Assembly: GCA_038239195.1 (NCBI GenBank)
Contig: JBBSEZ010000020.1
Coordinates: 1 to 43,583 of the forward strand
Reading direction: 5' to 3'
Length of the DNA: 43,583 nt
Source: JBBSEZ01 sp038239195
GTDB lineage: Bacteria; Planctomycetota; Planctomycetia; Gemmatales; Gemmataceae
In this document: piece by piece, positions 31,732 through 39,467 of the stretch
How positions within the stretch are numbered: position 1 is the first letter of the stretch
Layout of the letters: each line of letters opens with the position of its first letter
Program-made: the position numbers and the translations under genes
The notes under the pieces: model-generated
Seen by the model: the letters and a program-made list of their open reading frames with translations, nothing else
Database searches by the model: none
Told to the model about the DNA's origin: nothing

Positions 31732-33501
31732 ATGAGACGCGGGTACTGGATGGGGGCCGTGGTCGGGGCCCTGTTTTTGGCGGGCCTGGCGCGAAGTCAA
31801 GGGCCCCGAGCGGATCGCATCATCGTGGTCCAGGAGGAGGGCAAGCCGGCCCTGAAGTGCCGAATCCTCAAGTGCTGGCGCGAGCGCGACGGCAGCACGG
31901 CTTGCCAGGCGCAGTCGGTAGCCACCGGCGAGATCCTGACCATCATCGACCCGACCTCGATGACGACGGGCCCCCTGGGCCGCCCGGAGACTGCCCGGGG
32001 CCCGCGCATCTTCCCCTGGGGCCGCAGTTCGGCCTCCCCGTGCGGCGCGCCGACCGCCCCGCCCGACGCCGTGGTGGTGGCCCAGCCCGCGCCGGCCCCC
32101 GCGCCGGCCCCCGCGCCGGCGGAGAAGGCTTCCCTGTTCAACAGGGTGTTCGCCTCCTCGGCCCCCTACGCCACCGTGGCCCCCAAGGCCGCAGCCGTTC
32201 AGGCCCCCGCGCCGAAGCTGGTCGATTCCAGGGTGCCGGCGGTCAGCGCCCCCGAGCCCCCGCTTGCCGACGTGCCGGCGGTCAGCGCCCCAGCGGCGCA
32301 GGCGGTGCCGGCGCCCAAGGCCCCGCGCGGCGGGCTGTTCTCCTCCTGGCGCGATCGGCCGTCCGGGGCAGTGCGCCTGCCGCGCGCCGAGCCCACCTCG
32401 GACGACCCCCTCAAGCGCCCGGACGACTACGCGCGAATGACCGCGGAGAAGCGCGGCAACGCGACGCCCGGCAGCCCCTTCCTGGGATCGCCGACCACGG
32501 GCCCGGCCCCGACGCCGAATGGCTCGCTCGCCAAGGCTCCGGGCGAGAAGCCGTCGTGGCGCGAGCGCCTCGGCTTTGGGCCCGGCAAGCCAACGGAGAA
32601 GAAGGAGAACGAGTCGAGCAGCACCGCGACGGAGGTCGTGATGACGCCGACGGGCCGCATGATTCGGGTGCCGGTGGAGCCCGGAAACGCCTTCACGGAG
32701 ACAAAGGAGCAGCCGGAGGCCGAAGGCCCGCCCCCGGCCCCGCGTTCGGTCGTGTCGGGGCCCCGACTTCCCAACGGCGTTTACCCGAGCGGGGCCTACC
32801 CCAACGCCGCTCCCCCGCCGGCCTTGCCGCCGTATCCCTCCGGCCCGCCGTACGCGACGCCGATGCAGACGGCGAACGGGCCGGCGTACGTGCCGACGCG
32901 CGTGTTGCTGGACGGCGGGACGCCGGGGGGCATGGCGAACGCCTTCACGACGACCAGCTCGACCCGCCCCATTCCGTCCGACTTTGGCCCCTTGCCGACG
33001 GTGCCGAACGCCTTCAACGACCCGGCCGCCGCCCTGCGCCAGGCAGTGCCGACGCCGGCCGCCCCGGCGACAGCGGCCGGTTACCGCCCTGTCCCTTCGT
33101 TCGTGCCCGCCGCGCGCGGCCCCATGCCGATGCCGGCCTACCTGCCCGCCAGCCTGCCGGAGCCGTCGCACCTGCCGGTGGCGCACCTCGAGCTGGTTTC
33201 GCCCAGGGGGCACGCCGGCGCGGTGCTGCGCGATTCGCTTTACCCCTCGGAGCGCGAGATGGCGGCGGCGTACCTGGGGAAGCTCGACTGGCACAAGGAG
33301 CCGGCGATCGTCGAGGCCCTGCTGCGGTCGGCGAAGAGCGACCCGGCCCCGTCGGTGCGGGCGGCGTGCGTGCAAGCGCTGGGGCGGCTCAAGGCCAACA
33401 CGGTGCCGGTGGTGACGGCCGTCCAGAGGCTGAAGAACGACACCGACCTGCGCGTGCGTCAGGCGACCGAGGAGGCGCTGGCGGTCCTGCTGGCGCCGTG
33501 A
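31732..33501 (+). CDS. Exported Pro/Ala-rich protein with C-terminal HEAT repeats
   Basis: 589 aa from ATG 31732; AGGGAGG lies 9 nt upstream. The signal peptide is MRRGYWMGAVVGALFLAGLA. Residues about 25-75 form a small folded part (DRIIVVQEEGKPALKCRILK, two Cys). The middle 75-470 is low complexity, with a PAPAPAPAPAPA run near 120 and many Pro/Gly/Tyr stretches (PNGVYPSGAYPN). The last 110 residues are HEAT-like (AAAYLGKLDWHKEPAIVEAL, VRAACVQALGRLKA, VRQATEEALAVLL). A wall-spanning or extended scaffold is plausible. It follows the ExbB-toroid unit but is separated by a terminator. Function unknown. Confidence 0.82.
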   Translation: MRRGYWMGAVVGALFLAGLARSQGPRADRIIVVQEEGKPALKCRILKCWRERDGSTACQAQSVATGEILTIIDPTSMTTGPLGRPETARGPRIFPWGRSSASPCGAPTAPPDAVVVAQPAPAPAPAPAPAEKASLFNRVFASSAPYATVAPKAAAVQAPAPKLVDSRVPAVSAPEPPLADVPAVSAPAAQAVPAPKAPRGGLFSSWRDRPSGAVRLPRAEPTSDDPLKRPDDYARMTAEKRGNATPGSPFLGSPTTGPAPTPNGSLAKAPGEKPSWRERLGFGPGKPTEKKENESSSTATEVVMTPTGRMIRVPVEPGNAFTETKEQPEAEGPPPAPRSVVSGPRLPNGVYPSGAYPNAAPPPALPPYPSGPPYATPMQTANGPAYVPTRVLLDGGTPGGMANAFTTTSSTRPIPSDFGPLPTVPNAFNDPAAALRQAVPTPAAPATAAGYRPVPSFVPAARGPMPMPAYLPASLPEPSHLPVAHLELVSPRGHAGAVLRDSLYPSEREMAAAYLGKLDWHKEPAIVEALLRSAKSDPAPSVRAACVQALGRLKANTVPVVTAVQRLKNDTDLRVRQATEEALAVLLAP

Positions 33502-33532
33502 GGGTGCTGGGCTCGTCCGAGCGCCTGTCGAG

Positions 33533-33560
33533 AAAGCACGGCTGAAACAGCCGTGCTTTT
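33533..33560. terminator. Bidirectional intrinsic terminator
   Basis: AAAGCACGGCTG (33533-33544) pairs perfectly with 33548-33559 around an AAA loop. The stem ends in A residues on one side and TTTT on the other, so it can stop transcription from both convergent genes (ending at 33501 on plus and 33572 on minus). Confidence 0.93.
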
Positions 33561-33571
33561 CGCATGGGGGC

Positions 33572-34519
33572 TCAGCGCGCCCCCAGCGCGACGCGCTTGA
33601 CCATCGTGATCTGGTTGCCGCTGGCGTTGTGTTCGACGCGATCCATGAACGTCTGGATGAGGAGGAGCCCGCGCCCGCTCACCTTGCCGAGGTTGCTGGG
33701 GTCGGTCGGGTCGGGGAGCAGCGCTGGGTCGAACCCGCCGCCCTCGTCGCGGATGATGAACTTGGCCTCGTCGCGGGTGCAGGCGAGGGTGACCTGCACG
33801 TGGCGCTCGGCGTAGGGCGGTTGGGCGCGGCGCTCGAGGGAGAGGCGATAGTATTCCTTCTCGTCGGTCTCGCGCATGGCGGAGCTGAGCTCGAGGTTGC
33901 CGTGGAGCATGGCGTTGGTGAGCGCCTCGTGGAGGGCGACGCCGAGGAGGACGAGGCCGCTAGGCTCGCACAACTTGAGGCGGGTGAGGTCTTCCTCGAT
34001 GTGGCCGACGAGGGGCGGGATCAGGCCGGTGTCGTTGGCGAGGATGAAGCGGGCCTCGAAGTGTTCGAGGTGCTTGAGGATGCGCTGCTCCTGGCGCTTG
34101 GTGGTGCTGGCGGAGAGGACCTGTTCGAGGGTGTCGCCGAGGTCGCGGTTGAGGCTCTTCTTGGGGACGTAGCTGGCGGCGCCTTTCTGGAGCGCCTGGA
34201 TGGCGACGTCCTCGCTGCCGTGCGCGGTCATGAGGATGACGGGCACGAGCGGGTACTTCTGGCGGATGGCCTGCACGAGTTGCAGGCCGTCCATTTCGGG
34301 CATGAGCATGTCGGTGAGCACGACGTCGGGCACGTGCTGTTCCAGAGCGGCGAGGGCCTCGACGCCGTTGTTGGCGTAGCTCACCCGCCAGCCGCCGAGT
34401 TTCTGCACGATCTTGCCGGCGAGGTGCCGGTCCATCGCGTTGTCATCGACGACGAGCACGGAGTTCCGGGGCACCTCTGCCTCGGTCGCCGAGGCCAGGG
34501 ACGAGTTGGGTTCAGTCAT
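33572..34519 (-). CDS. Response-regulator receiver fused to RsbW-like ATPase domain
   Basis: 315 aa; AGGAG lies 5 nt before the ATG at 34519. Residues 15-135 are a complete receiver: VLVVDDNAMDRHL, acceptor Asp about 70 in VVLTDMLMPEMDGLQL, VILMTAHGSED, and the Lys in SYVPKKSL. Residues about 170-310 are a GHKL ATPase of the anti-sigma/serine kinase type: GVALHEALTNAMLHGNLEL (N box), IIRDEGGGFDPALLP (G1) and SGRGLLLIQTFMDRV (G2). In known partner-switching systems such a domain binds a sigma factor or phosphorylates a STAS protein, and phosphorylation of the receiver controls it. The SpoIIE-type phosphatase at 8169 is a possible opposing enzyme, but distance makes this speculative. Confidence 0.93.
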   Translation of the reverse strand: MTEPNSSLASATEAEVPRNSVLVVDDNAMDRHLAGKIVQKLGGWRVSYANNGVEALAALEQHVPDVVLTDMLMPEMDGLQLVQAIRQKYPLVPVILMTAHGSEDVAIQALQKGAASYVPKKSLNRDLGDTLEQVLSASTTKRQEQRILKHLEHFEARFILANDTGLIPPLVGHIEEDLTRLKLCEPSGLVLLGVALHEALTNAMLHGNLELSSAMRETDEKEYYRLSLERRAQPPYAERHVQVTLACTRDEAKFIIRDEGGGFDPALLPDPTDPSNLGKVSGRGLLLIQTFMDRVEHNASGNQITMVKRVALGAR

Positions 34520-34607
34520 GGCTTCTCCTGGGGCGGTCGTGGGCCCGGGGGCCAGCGAGGGCCGGCGACGGCGATTTGCCGGAAGAGCGCGCCGACCACT
34601 CCCCGGC

Positions 34608-34635
34608 ATTATCGCAGAGATCCGCGCAACCTCAA
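34608..34635 (-). promoter_or_regulatory. Promoter of the receiver/RsbW-like gene
   Basis: On the minus strand TTGAGG (34630-34635), 16 nt, GATAAT (34608-34613): 4 of 6 and 5 of 6 matches to the housekeeping consensus, about 90 nt before the start codon at 34519. One of the better promoter candidates in the window. Confidence 0.5.
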
Positions 34636-34768
34636 GGGGGTGCGCGCCGCGAAGCGCGGGAAGTTGCTTGTCGCGCTCCCCCGGTTCGCCTACCACAACT
34701 CCAGGCGGAGCACGTCGCTCCCCCCCGCAAGCTCGCGCTTTTTCCCCTTTGTGGAGGCCTGCCCCACC

Positions 34769-35527
34769 ATGCGACCCCCTCGCGCCTGCCTCTTCGCCGC
34801 CCTGGCCGCGGCCCTGGCCCTGTGCCCGCTCCTCGGCGCCCAGGACTACTACGGCGACCTCGGCGATCTCAAGATCCTCAAGCCCTCGGACAAGGTGGAC
34901 GTCAAGAGCGTTCAACCGCCCGAGGGGGCGATCGTGCTGTTCGACGGCAAGAACCTGGACAAGTGGACGAAGCGCGACGGCAAGAGCCCGGCGGCGTGGA
35001 AGCTGGTGGCGGGCAACGCGATGGAGGTGACGCGCACCGGCGACGTCATCACCAAGCAGCGCTTCGGCGGAAAGTACAAGCTGCACGTCGAGTTCCGCGT
35101 GCCGTACCTGCCCAAGGCCGGCGGGCAGGGGCGCGGCAACAGCGGGGTGTATCTCCAGGGCCGCTACGAGGTGCAGGTGCTCGACAGCTACGGGCTCAAG
35201 AGCAAGGACAACGACTGCGGGGGCATCTACAGCATCGCAGCGCCCAAGGTCAACGCCTGCAAGGCGCCGACCGTGTGGCAGAGCTACGACGTTACGTTCG
35301 CGACGGCGACGAGCGGCGGGCGGAAGAAGCTCGAGCCGGGGCGCGTCACGGTCCACCACAACGGCATCCTGATCCACGACGACGTGAAGCTCGACAAGGA
35401 CCACACCACGGCCGGGATGAGCTCGAAGGAGCTCGGCGGCGGTCCCGCCACGCCGGGGCCGATCCTGCTCCAGGACCACGGCAACCCGGTACAGTATCGC
35501 AACATCTGGCTGTTGCCGCTCAAGTGA
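34769..35527 (+). CDS. Exported DUF1080 (3-keto-disaccharide hydrolase domain) protein
   Basis: 252 aa. GGAGG lies 11 nt before ATG. Signal peptide: CLFAALAAALALCPLLGAQ (about 7-25). The domain starts PEGAIVLFDGKNLDKWTKRD, a hallmark of the family, with AWKLVAGNAMEVTRTGDVIT, HVEFRVPYLPKAGGQGRGNS, GVYLQGRYEVQVLDSYG and VTVHHNGILIHDDVKL as further landmarks. It is a jelly-roll concanavalin-like fold, very numerous in planctomycetes. Some relatives cleave 3-keto-glycosides; the substrate here is unknown. Export places it in the periplasm or outside. It stands alone between a divergent regulator gene and a convergent phosphoesterase gene. Confidence 0.92.
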   Translation: MRPPRACLFAALAAALALCPLLGAQDYYGDLGDLKILKPSDKVDVKSVQPPEGAIVLFDGKNLDKWTKRDGKSPAAWKLVAGNAMEVTRTGDVITKQRFGGKYKLHVEFRVPYLPKAGGQGRGNSGVYLQGRYEVQVLDSYGLKSKDNDCGGIYSIAAPKVNACKAPTVWQSYDVTFATATSGGRKKLEPGRVTVHHNGILIHDDVKLDKDHTTAGMSSKELGGGPATPGPILLQDHGNPVQYRNIWLLPLK

Positions 35528-35688
35528 GAAGAAGAACTCGAACAGAAGGCAACGAAGGCAACGAAGAAAGAAGAAGGGGAAGAGAGAACGAGACGAGGAG
35601 GGAGGTCGTTCCCTCGCTGCGTTCCTCGGGGCCATTCTTCCTCTGCTTTCTTCGTTGCCTTCGTTACCTTCTGTTCGGATTCTTCTTC
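35528..35688. repeat. Long near-perfect inverted repeat between convergent genes
   Basis: The arm 35528-35570 (purine-rich, GAAGAAGAA ... CAACGAAGAAAG) pairs with 35646-35688 at 40 of 43 positions across a 75-nt loop. The left arm begins at the base after the DUF1080 stop. The right arm extends 25 bases into the end of the phosphoesterase gene and encodes its last residues (EEKNPNRR region). It may act as a two-way terminator. The simple GAAGGCAACGAAGG composition suggests a dispersed repeat family. Confidence 0.85.
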
Positions 35689-38228
35689 TCCGGATACGGC
35701 GCGTCGCCGCGGGCGCTGAACCACAGGATGCGGTTGAGCGTGTCTTCGTCGGCGGCGTCGGCCTCGTCGAGGTTCAGTTCGAGCGACTTCTTGGCCCAGT
35801 GGAGCGCCCGGCCCTTCAGCGCCTTCAGCGGCTTGTTCATCTCGTCGAGGTCGATCTGGTTGGGCAGGCAGCGGTAGGGCGTGAGGTCGGGCGCGTCCTG
35901 GAAGCAGCGGCGCATGGCCGTGGCCGAGAGGTCGAGCTGGTTCATGGGCGGCAGGCCAAGGAGGAGCTCCATCGTCTTGACCATGCCCGTCTGGTTGTAG
36001 CAGGTGCTGTCCACGAACTTCCGGCGCGTGTAGGGGCTGATGACCAGGGCGACCGTGCGGTGGGCATCGACGTGGTCGAAGCCGTCCTGCGGGTCGTCCT
36101 CCACCACGAAGATGCACGTCTCCTTCCAGAAGCGACTCCGGCTCACCGCCTCGACGATCTGGCCCAGGGCCAGGTCGTTGTCGGCCACCATCGCCCGGGG
36201 CGTCGGAAAGCCAGGCCGCAGGCCGTTGGTGTGGTCGCAGGGCAGGGCCAGGTAAATCAGGTTGGGCAAGGCGCCCTTCTTCTCGAACTGGCGAAACTCG
36301 TCGAGGAAGAGCTGCGCGCGGTAGACGTCGGGCGCCAGGAGCGGAAAGTGCGGGTAGGTCGGGTGCGTGTGGGGGGCGAGCGAGTCGAACGTCACGCGCG
36401 TCTTCACCTTCACCTTGCGCGTCTTGTTCTTGTAGTCGTCGTAGAAGTCGCGCCAGGTCGTCCCCTTGGGGGCGTAGCTGGCCGAGGCGACGAACTCGCC
36501 GTAGTTGCGGAACGTCTTCTTGTGCGCCAGGGCGTTGTCCCACAGGAAGCCCGTCGCCGGAAACGCGAGGGCGTCTCCGCCGTCGTAGGGGTAACTGCGC
36601 GTGAAGCCGCCAAAGGCCCGTTCGAGGTAGTCGGTGACGTAGGCGGCGTTGGCCCACGAGTGCCCGTCGGCACTGAGCACGCCGCTACAGTAGAAGTTGT
36701 CGAACAAAGTGAACTGCCGGGCCAGGGCGTGTGCGTTGGGGGTGACCTTCTGGCCGAAGATGCACAGCTTCGGGTCGCCGTTGCCCTCCTTCAGGTCGCC
36801 GAAGACCTGATCGTAGGTCCGGTTCTCCTTGATGACGTAGATCACGTGCTTGAAGACCGAGGGCTCGCCGTGGCGCGCGGGGACGGGCACGGCCTTGACG
36901 CCGGGGCGTGCCTTCTCCAGCCCGGCGAGGCTGTAGGCGAGGCGGTTGTTCTCGTTCACTTCGCGCGTGTAGCGCGCCAGCGCCCTGGCGTCGGGCACGT
37001 CGAGGATGGAGACGGTGCCGAGGTGGTCGTGGGAGCTCTTGCCCTTCTCGGCGGGGCGCGGCTGCGAAAGGCTGCCGTGGCCCTTGACGTTGGCGACGAA
37101 CAGCTTCTTGCCGTCGATCGACAGGAGCACGGCGCCGGGATACCAGCCAGTGGGGACGAGCCCCAGCACCCTGGCGGGCCCTTCCCCTCGCAAGAACTTG
37201 CCGTCGGCGCCCCGCTGCCCGAGGCGCACGACGGCGAGGCAGTTGTTGGTGCCGTTGGCGACAAAGAGCGTTTTGCCGTCGGTACTGACGGCGAGCGCGT
37301 TGCAGCCGCTGCCGAAGGGCAGGCGCGCCTCCGGGCGGCAGGAGATGGTCTCGACGACCTCGTCGCGGCGCGTGTCGAGGACGGAGACGGTGTCGCTACC
37401 CGCGTTGGCGACGTAGAGCCAGCGCCGGTCGGGGCTGAGCGCCAGGCCCGAGGGGCGAAGCCCGACGCGGATCGTTTTTGTCTGCTTCCACGCCCCCCCG
37501 TCGCGCGCCAGAACGGAGACGCTGCCGCGGTTGGCGATGCGCGTGCGCGGATCGACCCGGATGGGCGTGCCCGAGGTGGTGCTCTTCGGCTCGCCCTCCC
37601 TGGGCGGATCGCCGCCCCAGTTGCTGACGTAGCCCTTGTCGGCGCCTGGGAAGACGACCGCGAAGGGGGCGACGCCGACGGGGACAGTCTGCTCGACCTT
37701 GCCGGTGCGGAGGCTGAGGCGCTGCACGCTGTTGCCGCGCGTCGTCGCCACCCACAACTCGTCCTTGCCTCGGAAGGCCATGCCCGCGGGGTGGGCGGCG
37801 CCGGCCTTCGGCGCGAGGACGGGGAGGGGCCTGTCCCAGGCGTACTTGCCGTCGGCCTGGCGGCGGGCGACGTGGACCGCGTTGAGGGAGTCGCTGACGA
37901 AGACGCGGTCGCCGCGCGCCAGCAGGCCGACGACGCTGAGCCCGCCCCTGGGGAGGGGCAACTTCTGGACGATCTTCGCGGCGGCGACGTCGAGGAAGAG
38001 CAGGTCGCGCATGTTCTTGATGACGAGGACGCGGCCATCCTCGGCGAGGGCGAGATCGACGGGCCGGCCGGGGAAGGCGACCTGAGTGCCGGCCGGGCGG
38101 AGCACCTGATTGGTGGGCACGACGATGCGGCCGTCCTTCTGCTTGCCGACGAAGAAGCGCTCGCGGTCGTCGGCGAGGGCACCGGGGACGAGAGCGCAGG
38201 CGGAGAGGACGGTGAGGAGGCGGAACAT
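35664..38228 (-). CDS. YncE-like beta-propeller / alkaline-phosphatase-superfamily phosphoesterase fusion
   Basis: 854 aa with signal peptide MFRLLTVLSACALVPGALAD. Residues about 30-430 form a beta-propeller of YVTN/NHL-like blades (RWLYVANAGSDTVSVLDTRR, KTLFVANGTNNCLAVVRLG, KKLFVANVKGHGSLSQP). Residues about 455-800 form a phosphoesterase domain: HVIYVIKENRTYDQVFGDL (metal-binding Glu-Asn), SADGHSWANAAYVTDYLE, LALPCDHTNGLRPG and VVEDDPQDGFDHVDAHRTVA. This is the known planctomycete/bacteroidete-type bifunctional architecture. It would hydrolyse phosphate esters outside the cytoplasm; the substrate is unknown. The last codons lie inside an inverted repeat, so the tail EKKNPNRR is probably repeat-derived. 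Confidence 0.93.
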   Translation of the reverse strand: MFRLLTVLSACALVPGALADDRERFFVGKQKDGRIVVPTNQVLRPAGTQVAFPGRPVDLALAEDGRVLVIKNMRDLLFLDVAAAKIVQKLPLPRGGLSVVGLLARGDRVFVSDSLNAVHVARRQADGKYAWDRPLPVLAPKAGAAHPAGMAFRGKDELWVATTRGNSVQRLSLRTGKVEQTVPVGVAPFAVVFPGADKGYVSNWGGDPPREGEPKSTTSGTPIRVDPRTRIANRGSVSVLARDGGAWKQTKTIRVGLRPSGLALSPDRRWLYVANAGSDTVSVLDTRRDEVVETISCRPEARLPFGSGCNALAVSTDGKTLFVANGTNNCLAVVRLGQRGADGKFLRGEGPARVLGLVPTGWYPGAVLLSIDGKKLFVANVKGHGSLSQPRPAEKGKSSHDHLGTVSILDVPDARALARYTREVNENNRLAYSLAGLEKARPGVKAVPVPARHGEPSVFKHVIYVIKENRTYDQVFGDLKEGNGDPKLCIFGQKVTPNAHALARQFTLFDNFYCSGVLSADGHSWANAAYVTDYLERAFGGFTRSYPYDGGDALAFPATGFLWDNALAHKKTFRNYGEFVASASYAPKGTTWRDFYDDYKNKTRKVKVKTRVTFDSLAPHTHPTYPHFPLLAPDVYRAQLFLDEFRQFEKKGALPNLIYLALPCDHTNGLRPGFPTPRAMVADNDLALGQIVEAVSRSRFWKETCIFVVEDDPQDGFDHVDAHRTVALVISPYTRRKFVDSTCYNQTGMVKTMELLLGLPPMNQLDLSATAMRRCFQDAPDLTPYRCLPNQIDLDEMNKPLKALKGRALHWAKKSLELNLDEADAADEDTLNRILWFSARGDAPYPEKKNPNRR

Positions 38229-38295
38229 GGCGGAAAGGCTCCGGCGGTGAGGAGGGGTGCGGGGCTGGTGTCTGGCGTAGGAGAACGGGAAAAGT

Positions 38296-39441
38296 TTACT
38301 CCCCAGCGATCTCGCCTTCGGCTGCGCCGCGTTCCTCGACGTCGGGCTCGGCCGACGTGATCTTGTCCAGTGCCTCGCGCAGCGCCTCCGCGGGAACCTC
38401 TGTAAAGAGGGCCTTCGGCTCCCAGGGGGAGCCGAAGTAATTCCCTGTCTGGAGAAAGTCGGCGAGCGGGGCGAGGTCGTGCTCGAAAAACATCGGGATT
38501 CCTCGCACCCGAATAGTCGCTATCAGCTCGATCAGGTTGAAGAAGCCGGCGCAGACACCAAGCGTCACAAGGTCCAGTTTGGGCTTGACGGCCTGCCAGT
38601 CGGTGTACTTGTCGTTGAGTTCCTTGAGGCGCTTCGCGGAGTCTATGCGGATGCCGACGGCTTTGGCTTCGATGCAGAAGAGCTTCGGGGCGGGGCCCGG
38701 CCTGACCGTCAAATCGGCGCTTTGATTGCGCTCGAGCCCGGCGAGGACCGTGGCGGCACGGACGAAATGGCTCGGCTGGACGTCGTCCGCCGAGCTCACC
38801 CCGGCCGGCCCCTTCCGAGGGCGGCGCGCAGGGCCCTCTCCTTTCTTCTTCCTCCCGGTCGCGCTGGGGACTGGCCCAACGCGGGCTTGGAGAGTCAGTC
38901 CTCCTGCCACAAGGGCCGCGGCGATGGCGTCCTCCTGCATCTTTTGCCGCTTCATCCGGTACTGGGTCGCGGTGTTCTGGTTGGACACGAGAGCGACGGT
39001 GCAGAGCTTGGCGTAATGCTCCGCGATCTGCCGCTCCGCCACAGACCACGGGGGCGGAGTTGGCCCGGTCCAGGCAAAGCGCTCGCGGTCCAGGTAGTTC
39101 TCAAACCAGCGCACCAGGTCGGCGGCTTGCTGAGGGCCGGGCTTGGTCCCGTCCTTTTCGAACGGGCCGGTGCTGGTGATGCCGATGATTTGCCCCAACC
39201 TCATCTGACTGATGACAGGGGCCAGGCAGTAGCGGAGGACTTTGATGATCTGCGGATGGTCCTGAAGCGATCGAGCGGTGATGGCCGTGAGGTTCCCCGT
39301 CGCACTCACCATCTGGTCGTACAGGGCCTTCAGCGGGGCCTGAAGGCCACGGTAAAGGCCCAGGGTCAACTCCTTGTATGTCGTTTTTTCGAGCTGGCGG
39401 CTCCTTTCGAGGTCTGCCGCGAATCGTTCCCGCGTCAACAT
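38296..39441 (-). CDS. XamI-like type II restriction endonuclease
   Basis: 381 aa; GGAGGGCGAG precedes the ATG at 39441. An N-terminal helical part includes VLRYCLAPVISQMRLGQIIG, comparable to the RYL.PPIS.DD block of XamI-family enzymes. A middle helix (ATQYRMKRQKMQEDAIAAAL) and the C-terminal core FCIEAKAVGIRIDSAKRLKEL (E-X-K of a PD-(D/E)XK nuclease, Lys about 260) with GVCAGFFNLIELI and MFFEHDLAPLADFL match the XamI-type ending. A basic, Gly/Pro linker lies in between. It follows the cytosine methyltransferase by 26 bases, the standard modification-restriction pair. XamI cuts GTCGAC, but the specificity of this distant relative is not known. Confidence 0.7.
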   Translation of the reverse strand: MLTRERFAADLERSRQLEKTTYKELTLGLYRGLQAPLKALYDQMVSATGNLTAITARSLQDHPQIIKVLRYCLAPVISQMRLGQIIGITSTGPFEKDGTKPGPQQAADLVRWFENYLDRERFAWTGPTPPPWSVAERQIAEHYAKLCTVALVSNQNTATQYRMKRQKMQEDAIAAALVAGGLTLQARVGPVPSATGRKKKGEGPARRPRKGPAGVSSADDVQPSHFVRAATVLAGLERNQSADLTVRPGPAPKLFCIEAKAVGIRIDSAKRLKELNDKYTDWQAVKPKLDLVTLGVCAGFFNLIELIATIRVRGIPMFFEHDLAPLADFLQTGNYFGSPWEPKALFTEVPAEALREALDKITSAEPDVEERGAAEGEIAGE

Positions 39442-39467
39442 GGTCTCGCCCTCCTCGCCCCCTCGCT

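Noticed and set aside
35528..35688. Terminal inverted repeats of an insertion sequence
   Set aside because: Only 75 bases lie between the arms, with no transposase, and the arms sit between two intact convergent genes.
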